A stretch of 64,000 bases of DNA from Sphaerothrix epifaneia (GTDB lineage Bacteria; Cyanobacteriota; Cyanobacteriia; Phormidesmidales; Phormidesmidaceae), in assembly GCF_042788235.1 (NCBI RefSeq), contig NZ_JBHZOL010000008.1, forward strand, positions 21,893 through 85,892. The letters run 5' to 3'. How positions within the stretch are numbered: position 1 is the stretch's first letter; every line of letters starts with the position of its first letter. Shown here piece by piece: positions 42,696 through 51,108 of this stretch. The notes beneath the pieces were generated by a model. That model did not search any database. It saw only the letters and a program-made list of their open reading frames with translations, and had not been told where the DNA came from. Made by a program: the position numbers and the translations under genes.

Positions 42696-43979
42696 CTACG
42701 TCATCTTAAGCCACTGCCGCCAGCGCTTCATCGCTTGCCAAAGCCGCCGTAGCCCAGTGCGCAAGAGATGGCCGCAAACTTTGAGCCGATGAGGCCAGGT
42801 AGGCAGTCGATGCGTATATACCCCCCGACGGGCGATCGCCGCCAGTTTGCCCGTCAAGGTCAGCCCCAGCGAACTATCGACTACGGCTGAGCCGATCCCC
42901 AGGGTGAGCATATCGCCTAAATGACTATAGTGAAAAGGTTTCAGCTTTTTACCTGTAATAGCCGCCTTCAGGTTTTTGGCTACTCGATCGGCAGCTTGAT
43001 AGGCAGCTTGAGCTGTATTAGGGGCAGGGCCACCTCGTTTACTCTGCACCGTGGCGACATCGCCCACCACAAACACCTCTGGATACCCCTGTAGCTGTAG
43101 CGTTGGTCGTGTCAGGTATTGCCCCTGCGCGTTTTGGGCAATGGGATGATACCCCATCCAGGGATGTGGCTGAGTTCCGGCAGTCCACAACAGCAAATCG
43201 GTGGGTTGCCAGAATAAGCGATCGCCCTGCTTGAGTTGGGTTCGCTGCGCTTCAACTTGCACAGCCCCAGTTTCCAACAAAACCTCTACCCCTCGCTGCG
43301 CCAACGCCCGACTCGCGGCCCGACGCAAAGAATCGCTAAAGGGCGTCAAAATTTGCTGACCCAAGTCAGCGAGAACAACGTGAGCGCGATCGCCTAGCTG
43401 ATCCGCCAGTTTGCAGGCCAGTTCAACGCCGCTTGGCCCTGCCCCTATAATGAGTAGCTGTAACTTGGGCTGCGATCGCTGCTGCAGCTCTTGGAGCCGC
43501 ATTTTTAAGCGCTCAGCATCTATCAGCGTCCGAAATGGCAAGCTGTGTGCTTGCAAGCCCGGAACGGGAACGTACCGGGCTTGGCTACCTGTAGCCACCA
43601 CCAGATAGTCATAGTGCAAAAAAGCGCCTGTGCCCAGATCGACCCGACGCGCTTGCAGATCAAACCCTTGCACCGTATCCTGGCGAAACTGGACGTTGGT
43701 TTTAGCCAAAAGCTGCTGATAGGTTGGGGCAATTTCCCAGGTTTGCAGTTCGTTGGTAATCAGTTCGTAGAGCAAAGGCGTAAACAAAAAGCGCTCGTTG
43801 CGGTCAATCAAGGTAATCTGGACGCGATCGCCACGAGTCGCTCTAAATTTTTGCAGGTAAACGGCTGTGTATAACCCCCCAAAGCCACCCCCCAAAATAC
43901 AAATATGGGGTTTTGAAGGGGTCGCCCGCAGCCCAGCGCTCTCTGCGGCGGGATGGCGTTGACTCAGCTGATAGTCCAT
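42696..43979 (-). CDS. ndbB: Type II NAD(P)H:quinone oxidoreductase, NdbB-like
   Basis: A 427-residue FAD enzyme. The FAD-binding GxGxxG is ICILGGGFGGLYTAVYLQKF near residue 27, the family motif FLFTPLLYEL is near 70, the NAD-binding GAGPSGVELACKLA is near 178, and DVATVQSKRGGPAPNTAQAAYQAA is near 305. Cyanobacterial NdbB has been shown to reduce demethylphylloquinone before its methylation in vitamin K1 synthesis, and the N-terminus here has NdbB-like features. It could alternatively be a respiratory NDH-2. It is the first gene of the apparent redox operon, 50 bases upstream of the HTTM-DCC gene. Confidence 0.72.
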   Translation of the reverse strand: MDYQLSQRHPAAESAGLRATPSKPHICILGGGFGGLYTAVYLQKFRATRGDRVQITLIDRNERFLFTPLLYELITNELQTWEIAPTYQQLLAKTNVQFRQDTVQGFDLQARRVDLGTGAFLHYDYLVVATGSQARYVPVPGLQAHSLPFRTLIDAERLKMRLQELQQRSQPKLQLLIIGAGPSGVELACKLADQLGDRAHVVLADLGQQILTPFSDSLRRAASRALAQRGVEVLLETGAVQVEAQRTQLKQGDRLFWQPTDLLLWTAGTQPHPWMGYHPIAQNAQGQYLTRPTLQLQGYPEVFVVGDVATVQSKRGGPAPNTAQAAYQAADRVAKNLKAAITGKKLKPFHYSHLGDMLTLGIGSAVVDSSLGLTLTGKLAAIARRGVYTHRLPTWPHRLKVCGHLLRTGLRRLWQAMKRWRQWLKMT

Positions 43980-44102
43980 AGAGTGGCTGGGGTTAAAGCT
44001 CGATGGGGCTTAAGCGCATGAGGCTCCGGCAGGCAGTCCCTACCAGGCAGCTCAAAACAAATTACTCTTAGTCTAATAAGATGAACTCGTTCTTGAGAAT
44101 GC

Positions 44103-44843
44103 ATGACGGCCAATTTTCTTTGGCAGCCACCTCACAATCCCTTAACCTTGACCCCCAAAACCGTCCAGGTTTGGTGCGGTTCGCTCCAGATAACGTCGGC
44201 TCGATTGGCGCTTTACAGCCCTCTGCTATCAGCCGTTGAACAGGCACGGGCAAGACAATTTCGCATAGATGGCGATCGCGATCGCTTTATTCTCAGCCGG
44301 GGTATGTTGCGGCAAATCTTGGCTGCCCGCTTAGGCTGTGCCCCGGCTGAACTGGTTTTTGCCTACGGTGAATTTGGCAAGCCCTACCTGGTCAACAGTC
44401 CGCTGCCTCAGTTGCAGTTTAATCTGTCGCACTCTGGCGATTTGGCGTTGTATGCCTTGGCCTGCGATCGACAGGTGGGCATTGATGTCGAAGCGCTGCG
44501 CCCTTTGCCCCGCTTAGCCAAGCTAGCCAATCGCTGTCTTACCGAAACCGAACAACGCTATCTGCACAACGTAGCCACCACCGAGCAAGTCGCCACCTTT
44601 TTAAGCTATTGGACGTGCAAAGAAGCTTTTCTCAAAGCCATCGGCAAAGGGTTAACCCAGGCCATGCATCAGCTTGAAATCTCATTAGGCCCCCCTTTAC
44701 AACTGCTGCAAGCCGCCAACACCCCTGCCCACCACTGGCAGCTAAAATCGCTGCGGCCAGCACAAAACTATATTGCGGCGATCGCCGTAGAAGGCACAGA
44801 CTGGCAGCTTAGCTGTTGGCAACATTCAGATGCAACCGGGTAA
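44103..44843 (+). CDS. 4'-phosphopantetheinyl transferase (Sfp type)
   Basis: A 246-residue enzyme that adds the phosphopantetheine arm from CoA to carrier proteins. The family motifs are complete: KPYLVNSPLPQLQFNLSHSGDLALYA, QVGIDVEALRP with the metal-binding pair, and YWTCKEAFLKAIGKGL. This is the kind of enzyme (Sfp/HetI-like) that serves fatty-acid and natural-product carriers in cyanobacteria. No polyketide or peptide synthetase is near. Its 3' end overlaps the convergent Dam methylase gene by 76 bases (44768-44843). Confidence 0.92.
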   Translation: MTANFLWQPPHNPLTLTPKTVQVWCGSLQITSARLALYSPLLSAVEQARARQFRIDGDRDRFILSRGMLRQILAARLGCAPAELVFAYGEFGKPYLVNSPLPQLQFNLSHSGDLALYALACDRQVGIDVEALRPLPRLAKLANRCLTETEQRYLHNVATTEQVATFLSYWTCKEAFLKAIGKGLTQAMHQLEISLGPPLQLLQAANTPAHHWQLKSLRPAQNYIAAIAVEGTDWQLSCWQHSDATG

Positions 44844-45670
44844 GACGTAATCAACAGTTCAGAAATATGGCCGCGCCGCTGAGCCTTGGAATTGATGTTG
44901 CGGGTGGCTTGAATTCGATGAATATAAAAATCGCCGTAGAGATGCCGAATAAACGGACAGTCTGAGTTTGATAACATCACTCGCACCTGGCGGGCGGCTA
45001 GCTGCCGAAAGACCTGTTGCAGGGTTTCTTGGTCGTGAGCACCAAACGAATAACGACTGTAGGCAGTAAAACAACTGGTTTCACTGATGGGATGATAGGG
45101 CGGATCTAAATAGACAAAATCTTCAGCCCCGGTGGCATGCTCAAGTATTTGGTTAAAAGAGCCAGCTACAATTTGCGTCGGTTTTAAGGTAGCCGCCGCC
45201 CGTCTTAGCAAATCAGCGTCACAAATTCTAGGATTTTTGTAGCGCCCCATGGGCACATTGAACTGACCTTTAGAATTTTCGCGGTAGAGTCCGTTGTAGC
45301 AGGTTTTGTTAAGGTAGATTAACCGGGCAGCCCGTTCTACCGCTGACGCCCCCGGTGTGGATCGAATTTGGTAATAATAGTCTTTGCAGTGATTTTGTTT
45401 GTGATGTTTTAACAGCTCAATAACCGCCTCTACCTGGTCGCGAATACAGCGGTATACGTTCACCAGCTCTGGGTTAATGTCCATTAAAATGGCCGTACCT
45501 AACCGCTCAGCCAGATGAAAAAAGACGGCTCCACCCCCTAGAAAAGGCTCGTGGTAAGTCTTAAAATTTGAGGGAAAGTAAGGCTGATACTGAGCGATTA
45601 ATTGCCCTTTACCGCCAGCCCATTTTAAGAACGGACGGGCAGGGGCGCTTTGAAAAGCAGGAAGAGGCAT
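44768..45670 (-). CDS. dam: DNA adenine methylase (Dam type)
   Basis: A 300-residue N6-adenine methyltransferase of the alpha group. It has the SAM motif FLGGGAVFFHL at 43-53 and the catalytic DPPY at 189-192, preceded by YHEP and RFLKWAGGKGQL-type sequences. It would methylate GATC. No restriction enzyme lies nearby, so it is an orphan methylase. The host's abundant HIP1 octamer contains GATC. About 18 residues after the usual family end are encoded in the antisense of the PPTase gene, which makes the overlap unusual. Confidence 0.92.
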   Translation of the reverse strand: MPLPAFQSAPARPFLKWAGGKGQLIAQYQPYFPSNFKTYHEPFLGGGAVFFHLAERLGTAILMDINPELVNVYRCIRDQVEAVIELLKHHKQNHCKDYYYQIRSTPGASAVERAARLIYLNKTCYNGLYRENSKGQFNVPMGRYKNPRICDADLLRRAAATLKPTQIVAGSFNQILEHATGAEDFVYLDPPYHPISETSCFTAYSRYSFGAHDQETLQQVFRQLAARQVRVMLSNSDCPFIRHLYGDFYIHRIQATRNINSKAQRRGHISELLITSYPVASECCQQLSCQSVPSTAIAAI

Positions 45671-45814
45671 TGATAACTAAAAAGACAGCATCAGTTTGCG
45701 CTTTCAAACTGCAAAGTGACTTATCTTTCTAAGATAGGATAAAAGCGTACATTGGTACTCTTTCTACACGCAAATTCGTGACAATGCAAGCAATTGTCGC
45801 TTTAAGCTGAAATT

Positions 45815-46018
45815 ATGGAAGACTTTTTTAAAAACGTTTCTCGCTATCCTCGCTATTTGATTTCATTTACGCTAGGAATTTTCTTTAACGCTGTTCAACC
45901 GCTGGTTCCCCTCCTGCAGCGTCCGGCAACGGCGATCGCTTTAGTAGGTGCGGTGGTAGCTGGGTTTGCCTTCCTCAGTTTGACCTTACGCGCCATGTTG
46001 GGGCTAGGGACGCTCTAA
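45815..46018 (+). CDS. ycf33: Ycf33 family protein (DUF751)
   Basis: A 67-residue protein of the plastid/cyanobacterial Ycf33 family. The start MEDFFKNVSRYPRYLISFTLG is typical, followed by a hydrophobic segment and a second one (ATAIALVGAVVAGFAFLSLTL). Two short membrane helices are likely. The family is restricted to oxygenic phototrophs, and its job is not settled. It is divergent from dam and 119 bases upstream of rbfA. Confidence 0.85.
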   Translation: MEDFFKNVSRYPRYLISFTLGIFFNAVQPLVPLLQRPATAIALVGAVVAGFAFLSLTLRAMLGLGTL

Positions 46019-46137
46019 AAGCAGGCGATCGCCCCCATACTACTTATTTATTTTTGATAACAAACCTGAATTACCAGCGGAACTCACCGCTTTTACAGCC
46101 TTTTTTTTGACTACTCTTAGCAAGGATTAAGTAAGCA

Positions 46138-46542
46138 ATGGCAACCAATCGCAGAGTCGCCCGCGTCGCCGCCTTGATTAAGCGGGAAGTTAGCCAAATG
46201 CTACTGAGCGGCATCAAAGATGATCGAGTTGGGGCAGGGATGGTCAGCGTCACAGATGTAGATGTTTCGGGTGACTTGCAACATGCCAAAATTTTTGTCA
46301 GCATTTATGGCACTGAAGAAGCCCGCTCTGAAACAATGGCTGGCTTAAAGGCTGCTACGGGATATGTCCGTAGTGAGTTAGGACAGCGCATCCGGCTGCG
46401 GCGTACGCCCGAAGTTCTTTTCAAAGAAGATCGCTCATTTGAACGGGGTACGCGGGTTTTATCGTTGCTTAACCAGCTAAGTGCTGAACGCTCCGATCTA
46501 GAAACTGAGGCAGTTCCAGATGCAATTGAAGATGAGAGTTAA
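46138..46542 (+). CDS. rbfA: Ribosome-binding factor A
   Basis: A 134-residue KH-domain protein that binds the 5' end of 16S rRNA during late 30S maturation and cold adaptation. The N-terminal ATNRRVARVAALIKREVSQMLLSGIKDDRVG is diagnostic, and the KH core follows through LGQRIRLRRTPEVLFKEDRSFERGTRVLSLL. The acidic tail is short. It is followed after five bases by a TTG-started GH3 gene, and cotranscription is likely. Confidence 0.95.
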   Translation: MATNRRVARVAALIKREVSQMLLSGIKDDRVGAGMVSVTDVDVSGDLQHAKIFVSIYGTEEARSETMAGLKAATGYVRSELGQRIRLRRTPEVLFKEDRSFERGTRVLSLLNQLSAERSDLETEAVPDAIEDES

Positions 46543-46547
46543 GCGGG

Positions 46548-48215
46548 TTGGGAAAGTTGGAAAATGCAGCAGTTAACCCGGTATTGCCAAGCTTTGAGCA
46601 GTTGACCCTGGCTGAGCAAGTCGCTCAGTTGGTGGTGATTCGTACCAGTGGTCACTTGTTTGACCACGAAATAGAATATCCGGCTTGGGAAGCCGATGCC
46701 GCGACGCTGCGCTATTGTCTGCAAGAACTGGGCGTCGGGGGGGTGATTTTGCTGGGCGGCAGTGCGGCAGAAGTGGGGTTGCGATCGCAGCAGTTACAAG
46801 CCTGGGCTAGCCTGCCGTTGCTCATTGCCGCCGATATTGAAGAGGGCATCGGTCAGCGCTTTAGCGGCGGTACCTGGTTTGTACCACCGATGGCTTTAGG
46901 GGCGATCGCCCAGCAAGATTTGCCCCAAGCCTTAGCCTATGCTGAGGCCATGGGGGCAGCGATCGCCCAAGAAGCGTTAGCCATCGGGCTGAACTGGTTG
47001 TTAGCGCCAGTGGTAGATGTTAACAACAACCCAGCCAATCCGGTGATCAATGTCCGGGCTTTTGGGGCAGAGTCGCAGGTCGTCAGCCAGCTCAGTACGG
47101 CTTTTATTCGGGGGGCGCAGCGGCACAGCGTTCTTACCACGGCTAAGCATTTTCCGGGTCATGGCGATACGGCTCAAGATTCTCACCTGGCGTTGCCCAC
47201 TTTAGCGCACACCTTTGAACGTCTCTGCGCGGTTGAGCTACCACCCTTTGAAGCAGCGATCGCCGCTGGCGTAGACGCGGTGATGACGGCTCATCTCAAG
47301 CTGCCCGCTTTAGACGCCCAATACCCAGCTACGCTTTCACCCGCACTCCTCAGTGGCCTCCTGCGGCGAGATCTGGGCTTTTCAGGGCTGGTGGTCACCG
47401 ATGCCTTAATTATGGGCGGCATTACTCAACAGTATGGCCCCTATGAAGCGGCTGTTTTAGCGATCGAAGCCGGAGCCGATATTTTGCTGATGCCAGCCGA
47501 TGCTGAAGGCGTGATTCAGGCGCTTTGTGAAGCTGTGCAAACTGGTCGGCTCAGCCATAGCCGCATTCAAGCTTCTCTAGAGCGGCTGTGGCGAGCCAAG
47601 CTCAAAGTTGCCGCTGCCTATCAGCCATCCCCCCCCTCTAAACATGCCTGGGAGCATATTCCGCCGCCGCCCGTACGTTTAGAACACCTGGGTCAACCCT
47701 CCGTCCGTCAGCTAGCCAGCGAGATTAGCCAAGCCTCTTTGGTCGCTAGTTCTACCCGTCTGGTACCCACTCAGCCCCTGCAAAACTTGATTTTAGTTGA
47801 CGATTGGCTCAATTGTCGCTTTTTGCAGCGCCCTGCTCCGGCGATCGCCCTGCCAGCGCAACTGGGCTGCTCTCAGCAAATTTTAGACACGCAAAATAGC
47901 GGCTCCGTGGCGGTAGCGACCCCACTGCCGACGCTGCTGCAGATCTTTATTCGGGGCAATCCGTTTCGCGGCAGCGCTGAAATTGCTCAGTTGGCTCATA
48001 CCTGGTTTACAGCGCTGCTGCAAGCCCAACAACTGCGAGGATTAGTGGTTTATGGTAGCCCTTATGCTTTCAAGTCGTTTTTGCCGCAATTGGCCGATAT
48101 TCCCTACTGTTTTAGCTACGGCCAAATGGAAACAGCGCAGGCGATCGCGCTGAAAACTCTTTTCTCGCCAGCAGCCTTTAAGCGCGAAGGCTGGGATCAG
48201 CGCTTTACGGACTAG
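46548..48215 (+). CDS. nagZ: Glycoside hydrolase family 3, NagZ-like
   Basis: A 555-residue enzyme. The GH3 N-terminal domain (about 15-330) has QRFSGGTWFVPPMALGA, the catalytic-loop segment TTAKHFPGHGDTAQDSHLALPTL and the nucleophile region GLVVTDALIMGGI. A C-terminal part (about 340-555) has no clear domain. NagZ releases N-acetylglucosamine from cell-wall muropeptides during recycling; the substrate is inferred from the KHFPGHGDT form. The start is uncertain: TTG 46548 is the only codon near the 5' end of the frame and lies five bases after rbfA. No export signal is seen. Confidence 0.82.
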   Translation: MGKLENAAVNPVLPSFEQLTLAEQVAQLVVIRTSGHLFDHEIEYPAWEADAATLRYCLQELGVGGVILLGGSAAEVGLRSQQLQAWASLPLLIAADIEEGIGQRFSGGTWFVPPMALGAIAQQDLPQALAYAEAMGAAIAQEALAIGLNWLLAPVVDVNNNPANPVINVRAFGAESQVVSQLSTAFIRGAQRHSVLTTAKHFPGHGDTAQDSHLALPTLAHTFERLCAVELPPFEAAIAAGVDAVMTAHLKLPALDAQYPATLSPALLSGLLRRDLGFSGLVVTDALIMGGITQQYGPYEAAVLAIEAGADILLMPADAEGVIQALCEAVQTGRLSHSRIQASLERLWRAKLKVAAAYQPSPPSKHAWEHIPPPPVRLEHLGQPSVRQLASEISQASLVASSTRLVPTQPLQNLILVDDWLNCRFLQRPAPAIALPAQLGCSQQILDTQNSGSVAVATPLPTLLQIFIRGNPFRGSAEIAQLAHTWFTALLQAQQLRGLVVYGSPYAFKSFLPQLADIPYCFSYGQMETAQAIALKTLFSPAAFKREGWDQRFTD

Positions 48216-48415
48216 GGCAGCCTTGCCACCCTTCCCCCAACCACGTATTCGCCGCAACGTGCTAATTTGATAGTCGGTAGATGGGCTGTGGGTTGCCAGT
48301 CGCCTGCCTCGCTTAGCCATTCACTGGCAGCTATTGATTGGCGATCGCCCCTCATCCGCATTAAACCTGGCTGGATCAACGCTATTCTGCCATCAACTCC
48401 CTTTGCGCTAACGTT

Positions 48416-50020
48416 GTGCCCCCTCTCTACAAAAGGTTTTTGACGGCTGATCCACTGCCGACGCTGAGCTTACTGGCTTTTACAGGCTGTCTTTGCCTGC
48501 TCCACTTCTCGCCTCAAACCTTCATGCCCCACGATGAAGGCTGGTACGCTCAGCAAGCCCGCTGGTTTTTAGAAACGGGTGACTGGGTGACGCTGCGGTG
48601 GTGGGATACGGTCATTTTTGATCGCTGTATTGGGCTGCAATGGCTGATTGCCTTGAGCTACTCAGTTTTAGGCATCAGCGAATTAGCGGCGCGGTTGCCC
48701 TCAACTTTGGCCTGTTTGACTTGCGTTTGGCTCACCTATCAAATTGGCGATCGCTGCATAAGTCGCGAAGTCGGCTGGCTAGGCGGTGCCATTCTAGCGG
48801 TGACCCCCGTTTGGATGCAGCTTTCCTGGTTGACCATGCAAGACGTCCTTTTAACCTGCATTGAACTAGTAGGTATTTGGGCTTTGCTGCAAGCCGAGTC
48901 AGCGCCACGGCATCGCTGGCAGTGGGGGCTGCTGGCAGGGTCTACCGTCGGTTTGGGCTTTTTGGTGAAAAGCATTATGATTTTTCTGCCGTGGCTGGCT
49001 TTGATGCCCTATTTGGTGCTAGAGCAGCGTCGCCATCGGCATTTGTCTAACGGGGGGTTTTATCTAGGCTTACTGCTAGGGGCTTTACCAGTCGCGGTGT
49101 GGCTGGCGCTAGCCGTCGATCGCTATGGCTGGCTACCCCTACAGCAGCTTTTTGGTAAGCTGCTGTTTCTGGCGCAAGAAGATTTTCACCAGGTGGGTCC
49201 GCTCTATTATTTCTGGAACATTCCGGCCAATGCCTTTCCCTGGCCGCTGGTAGCCTTACCGGGCGTTTGGTGGGGGCTACGAGGCCAAAACAAGCATCGC
49301 CGCTGGCTGTGGCTGGGTTATCCGCTGGTTTTTCTGCTAGAGCTGACCCTGTTTAAAACGCGTACCTGGTATTATCCAGCCCAACTGCTGCCTTTTGTGG
49401 CGTTGCTAGCGGCGCTCAGCCTCAGCCACTTGCGGGCAGTTTACGGCGGCCAATCCGCTAGGCGCAAATGGCTGCTGGCTTTTAGCTACGCCACGGCGGG
49501 TTTGGGCGGCTTGGTTGTCCTGGCTGGATTGGGGCTGATCAGGTATCCGCATCTAGCAGCTGTTGATAATTTGCCCGCCTATGGCTTGCTGGCGATCGCG
49601 GTAGGGATAGGCTGGCTGCTACCGGGTTTGATTGCCTACCGCGATCGCCGTCGCCCCCCGCCACAACGTGCCAGTGTTGGCTGGCAACTGAGCTGGTTAG
49701 TCGCCCCCGGTAGCGCCATCGCTTTGTTGTTTGCCACAGGGCTGTGGGGCAACTATAGCCCAGAAGTGAAAATGGCTTTACAAACGCCAGCGATCGCGGC
49801 TGTTTTGTCCCAGCATCCTGTCAGTTTGGTGACACCCCAGCCAGCCGAAAAGAGTGCCGTCCTATTGACGGTCTATACCCCCACGTTAGGCCAGCGCTTT
49901 GACACGCCGACTGATATTCCACCCGGTCTCTATGCCTGGGTTGATCCTCAGTATCAAAATCAGCTTGCAGCCGCCCTGGTTCTAGGAGAGTTTCGCGGCT
50001 GGCATTTGGTGCAGTTTTGA
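48416..50020 (+). CDS. Glycosyltransferase family 39 (PMT/ArnT-like)
   Basis: A 534-residue membrane enzyme with about ten to twelve helices, starting at GTG 48416. The catalytic acidic pair is in FMPHDEGWYAQQARWFLETGDW, typical of GT39 enzymes that use polyprenyl-phosphate sugars to decorate proteins or lipids in the periplasm. The C-terminal 150 residues are soluble (LLTVYTPTLGQRFDT). The glycosyl donor and acceptor cannot be told. It is not near other polysaccharide genes. Confidence 0.85.
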   Translation: MPPLYKRFLTADPLPTLSLLAFTGCLCLLHFSPQTFMPHDEGWYAQQARWFLETGDWVTLRWWDTVIFDRCIGLQWLIALSYSVLGISELAARLPSTLACLTCVWLTYQIGDRCISREVGWLGGAILAVTPVWMQLSWLTMQDVLLTCIELVGIWALLQAESAPRHRWQWGLLAGSTVGLGFLVKSIMIFLPWLALMPYLVLEQRRHRHLSNGGFYLGLLLGALPVAVWLALAVDRYGWLPLQQLFGKLLFLAQEDFHQVGPLYYFWNIPANAFPWPLVALPGVWWGLRGQNKHRRWLWLGYPLVFLLELTLFKTRTWYYPAQLLPFVALLAALSLSHLRAVYGGQSARRKWLLAFSYATAGLGGLVVLAGLGLIRYPHLAAVDNLPAYGLLAIAVGIGWLLPGLIAYRDRRRPPPQRASVGWQLSWLVAPGSAIALLFATGLWGNYSPEVKMALQTPAIAAVLSQHPVSLVTPQPAEKSAVLLTVYTPTLGQRFDTPTDIPPGLYAWVDPQYQNQLAAALVLGEFRGWHLVQF

Positions 50021-50044
50021 GCGCATCTGTAGTTTGCTAGTTTG

Positions 50045-50419
50045 CTAAGCAAACAACTGCCGCACCACACTCAAGCGGGAGCAATCCCAATAGTCAATAT
50101 GGGCGTTGATTAAGTTGTCAGCATTTAGCGTTAGTTCACTGCGCCCCGGAATTGAAATACGCGGTTTCCAGGGCACCGGAGCCGTGAAGTTCAGCGTCCA
50201 GCGGGTGGTGATGGTTTGTCCTGATCGCTCAATGGCGTGCAGATCCATTTGAGTATCTATAAACCAGCGCTGAATAAAGCCAATCATTTTTTGATAGCGG
50301 GCTTTACCGTTGAACTGGTTGAGCGGGTCTTTAAAGTAAACCTGCTCTGTGTAGAGGTCAAAACTCTGGTCTTGAGGAAATTGGCTATAGTCTTGGCGGA
50401 GCCGCTCGACAATATCCAT
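50045..50419 (-). CDS. DUF2358 family protein
   Basis: A 124-residue protein of the NTF2-like DUF2358 family found in cyanobacteria and chloroplasts. The signature FDLYTEQVYFKDPLNQFNGKARYQKMIGFIQRWF is followed by TRWTLNFTAPVPWKPRISIPGRSELTLN and INAHIDYWDCSRLSVVRQLF. There is no signal peptide or membrane segment. Its function is unknown. It lies 7 bases after the next gene upstream (50427-50993), so the two form an operon. Confidence 0.88.
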   Translation of the reverse strand: MDIVERLRQDYSQFPQDQSFDLYTEQVYFKDPLNQFNGKARYQKMIGFIQRWFIDTQMDLHAIERSGQTITTRWTLNFTAPVPWKPRISIPGRSELTLNADNLINAHIDYWDCSRLSVVRQLFA

Positions 50420-50426
50420 AGCAGGG

Positions 50427-50993
50427 TCAAACCTCCACTTCTGGCCACAAACGCTCTAGCTGACGTTGCCAAGCCGCTAAAGTATTTTGGCGCGAATCAG
50501 CACTCATCGAAAGTTCACCCATTACCCCTTCTGCATAAAACCGCTGCAGCGTTTGCAGCGTTTCGTCTAGGGTTTGGCCTTGCAGCTTGGCGGCTTGAAT
50601 AATCTGCCGAATTTGGCCGTCTATTAAGTCGTTAAAAAAGCGATCGAGGTTTTCTGCTTTGAGGGCTAACAGACGTTCGATGGCCGCCTGAAAGCTAGCG
50701 AGTGTGAGTGTTGAGCGATCGCTTTGAAACACTCCCCACAAAACGGCTTGATAAAAGGCATAGCGGACTTCTTGGGTGTCGTCAAAGTTGGCCGCTAAAA
50801 TTTGCGCCATAAAAGGCTCGGCCTGGGGCTGTGGCGCAATTGGGATCAGCAGCCGCAGCCAGCTTAAATCCTCAGATAGCAACACTAACAAGCGAAAATC
50901 TTCAGTTTCTACTTGCCACGCATCCGGTGGCAATATCTGAACGCGATCGCCAAAGCGCTGGGTTAATGCTTGGGTAATTTCATCCGGGGTCAT
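50427..50993 (-). CDS. Conserved cyanobacterial hypothetical protein, chaperone-like fold
   Basis: A 188-residue soluble acidic protein. The first half has an alternating strand/helix pattern (VQILPPDAWQVETEDFRLLVLL, LLIPIAPQPQAEPFMAQILAANF) reminiscent of small type-III-secretion-chaperone or YbjN-like folds. The second half is a helical stretch rich in Gln/Leu. No catalytic motif is seen. It is cotranscribed with the DUF2358 gene seven bases downstream. The family is cyanobacterial and unnamed as far as I know. Confidence 0.7.
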   Translation of the reverse strand: MTPDEITQALTQRFGDRVQILPPDAWQVETEDFRLLVLLSEDLSWLRLLIPIAPQPQAEPFMAQILAANFDDTQEVRYAFYQAVLWGVFQSDRSTLTLASFQAAIERLLALKAENLDRFFNDLIDGQIRQIIQAAKLQGQTLDETLQTLQRFYAEGVMGELSMSADSRQNTLAAWQRQLERLWPEVEV

Positions 50994-51036
50994 GGCTTTA
51001 CTGTATCAGGCTTAGCCATTTTAAAAAATGACCATG

Positions 51037-51062
51037 AAAAAAGCCTCCCTCGCAAGGGAGGC
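51037..51062 (-). terminator. Rho-independent terminator of the DUF4912 gene
   Basis: GCCTCCCT (51043-51050) and AGGGAGGC (51055-51062) pair over a four-base loop and, on the minus strand, are followed by T6. It lies 47 bases past the stop of the gene at 51109, and it also precedes the promoter of the minus-strand pair at 50427-50993. Confidence 0.92.
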
Positions 51063-51108
51063 CACTGAATCAGTTGTGATGCGACTCAGCAATTAAACGA
51101 ACAACAGC

